From the NCBI RefSeq assembly GCF_900105715.1, contig NZ_FNRY01000001.1:248001-312000 (forward strand): a stretch of DNA of 64,000 nucleotides, given 5' to 3'. The notes beneath the pieces were generated by a model. It was not told the origin of the DNA, did no database searches, and was given only the letters and a program-made list of their open reading frames with translations. The position numbers were made by a program, and so were the translations under genes. Below, piece after piece: positions 62,657 to 64,000 of the stretch. This DNA is from Paramicrobacterium humi. GTDB taxonomy: Bacteria; Actinomycetota; Actinomycetes; Actinomycetales; Microbacteriaceae. Position 1 is the stretch's first letter. Each line of letters starts with the position of its first letter.

Positions 62657-64000
62657 TCAGATTCCCAGCACGGCCTTCGCTATCGAGAAGTAGATGAGCA
62701 GTCCCGTCGCATCGCAGAACGTCGTGATGAACGGCGTCGAGAAGACGGCCGGGTCGACCTTGATCTTCTTCGCGATGAGCGGCATCGACCCGCCGACTGT
62801 CGCCGCCATAGCGCAGATGCACAACAGCGTCGTGCCGATGACGATTCCGAGGGACAGATCGTAGACGACTGACGCGAGTGCGAAGCCGAGCGTACCGAGC
62901 AGCAGGCCAAGCAGGATGCCGACGCGCACCTCGCGCAGCATCACCTTCGCGATGTCGCGCGTGCGCACGTCGCCCACGGCGAGCGCACGCGTGATCGTCG
63001 TCGCCGCCTGCGATCCGGTGTTGCCGCCGGTTCCCGTGAGCAGCGGGATGAAGAGGGCGAGCGCGACCATATCGCCGAGAGTCGCCTCGAACACTTCAAG
63101 CACTTGCACGGTCAGGAGCGCGGAGACGGCGAGCACGAGCAGCCACACGACGCGAGAGCGCGCGATGCGCAGGATCGACGTCGACAGGTAGGGCCGCCGC
63201 AGCGGCTCGCTGCCTCCCGCGCGAGCGACGTCCTCCGCCTCGGCCTCGCGCAGGATGCGGCTCGCGTCGTCGGCGGCGAGGATTCCGACGAGGCGCGTCT
63301 CGCGGTCGACGACAGGCAGTGCGAGAAGTCCCTGTTGGCTGCACAACCGAGCCGCATCCTCCGCGTCCTCACTCGCCGTCACCGAGATGACGGGGCGCAT
63401 GATGTCGCCGATGAGCGTGTCGCCGTCGTTCGCAAGCAGCTCCCTGAGGCTCACGATGCCGACGAGGCGCCGCTCGCCGTCCGTGACGGGTACGGCGTAG
63501 ATCGTGTCGGCGCGATCGACGTCGGCGAGCACGCTCTCAAGCGCGGCGGCGACCCGCCACTCCGGATGCGCGAGCGTGAACTCCGGACTCATGCGGCGGC
63601 CGACCGAGCGGCTCGGGTAGCCGAGCATGATCGTGGTGACCCCGCGCTCGCTCTCGTCGAGCCCCGACAGCAGCCGCTGCGCGACAGTCGCGGGCACTTC
63701 GTCGAGGAGCGTCACGCGATCATCGGGCGGCAGCTCGGCGAACAGCGCAGTGACGTCGGCGTCCTGCAGCCCCCGAATGAGCTCGCCCTTCGTCGCGGTC
63801 CCGAGCTTCTCGAATACGTCGACGGCGCGTGCCTTCGGCAGAAGCCGGAACACCACGGCGGCGCGACGGCGCGGACTGTGCTCGATCCGGTGCACGATCT
63901 CGCGCGTTCCGAGCTCGCGGAGAAGCCGGGCGACATCGGACAGCCGGTCCTCGGCGATCGCCTCATCGATGCGGGTCTGGGTCTCAGTCGGCTCGCTCAC
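62657..64000 (-). CDS. mgtE: MgtE-family magnesium transporter
   Basis: Magnesium channel with cytoplasmic gate, 447 residues as visible. The N domain is about 1-130 (FRLLPKARAVDVFEKL, LLDEVPATVAQRLL). Two CBS domains are about 135-255 (MRPVISVTASEDAEDAARL). The C-terminal membrane part has five hydrophobic segments with LLTGTGGNTGSQAATTI and FITTFCDATGLLIYF. The start is GTG at the last base of the window, so an upstream start cannot be excluded. Any magnesium riboswitch would lie beyond the window. Confidence 0.93.
   Translation of the reverse strand: MSEPTETQTRIDEAIAEDRLSDVARLLRELGTREIVHRIEHSPRRRAAVVFRLLPKARAVDVFEKLGTATKGELIRGLQDADVTALFAELPPDDRVTLLDEVPATVAQRLLSGLDESERGVTTIMLGYPSRSVGRRMSPEFTLAHPEWRVAAALESVLADVDRADTIYAVPVTDGERRLVGIVSLRELLANDGDTLIGDIMRPVISVTASEDAEDAARLCSQQGLLALPVVDRETRLVGILAADDASRILREAEAEDVARAGGSEPLRRPYLSTSILRIARSRVVWLLVLAVSALLTVQVLEVFEATLGDMVALALFIPLLTGTGGNTGSQAATTITRALAVGDVRTRDIAKVMLREVRVGILLGLLLGTLGFALASVVYDLSLGIVIGTTLLCICAMAATVGGSMPLIAKKIKVDPAVFSTPFITTFCDATGLLIYFSIAKAVLGI

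Overview
The window is high-GC, densely coding actinobacterial chromosome, most likely from the family Microbacteriaceae. This rests on the GC-rich third codon positions, a biotin carboxylase/BCCP fusion for acyl-CoA carboxylation, a menaquinone-type sdhCDAB operon, many probable leaderless transcripts, and the recurrent octamer GGATGCCG/CGGCATCC. No rRNA, tRNA, insertion sequence, prophage, CRISPR array or classical defence island was recognised. It reads as core chromosome with a few accessory genes.

Layout. 1-4440: a truncated LuxR-type response regulator, a TrmA-type RNA methyltransferase, Maf and the AccBC carboxylase. 4638-5595: a frameshifted AbiEi-like gene. 5596-20363: a quinone/flavin reductase (LpdA type) and a nucleoside-salvage block. 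That block holds punA-pmm, PTS IIA/IIB, add, a RhaM-like gene, deoA, cdd, a Bmp-type nucleoside ABC importer and a second Bmp lipoprotein. 20429-25716: an epimerase, an ABC-F/MFS pair that looks like antibiotic resistance, and manC. 25890-29352: sdhCDAB, followed by an FHA protein, a BrkB-family membrane protein, xthA, trpS and a HAD hydrolase. 34565-39880: the glycerol regulon (glpF-glpK, glpD and a SorC-type regulator). 39952-43592: an FMN riboswitch and ribD-ribE-ribBA-ribH. 43690-53301: membrane proteins, an MHS-family transporter, a PaiB-like protein, an ABC-2 exporter, an MFS exporter, DUF2087, LysE and Lrp. 53308-59250: a DeoR regulator, galT-galK and PEP carboxylase. 59310-64000: a methyltransferase gene with an internal stop, folD, glyA behind a ZTP riboswitch, a 53-residue protein and MgtE.

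How the genes work together. The importer and Bmp lipoproteins would bring in nucleosides. Add and Cdd deaminate them, PunA and DeoA phosphorolyse them, and the mutase overlapping punA may convert the resulting (deoxy)ribose-1-phosphate. The gene order from maf and accBC through lpdA, punA-pmm, add-deoA-cdd and sdhCDAB resembles the Mycobacterium tuberculosis Rv3282-Rv3319 neighbourhood, which points to an old actinobacterial arrangement. The ZTP riboswitch links folate one-carbon demand to glyA-folD.

Most notable observations. About fourteen genes have a TANNNT -10 box 6-9 nt before the start codon. Two divergent promoter pairs have -10 boxes only 11-13 bp apart. A family of long intergenic palindromes recurs. 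GGATGCCG is over-represented, including directly after stop codons. A leaderless three-codon ORF opens the long leader of the ABC-F gene. Three genes are disrupted by single-base changes. I did not find a clearly new multi-gene system.
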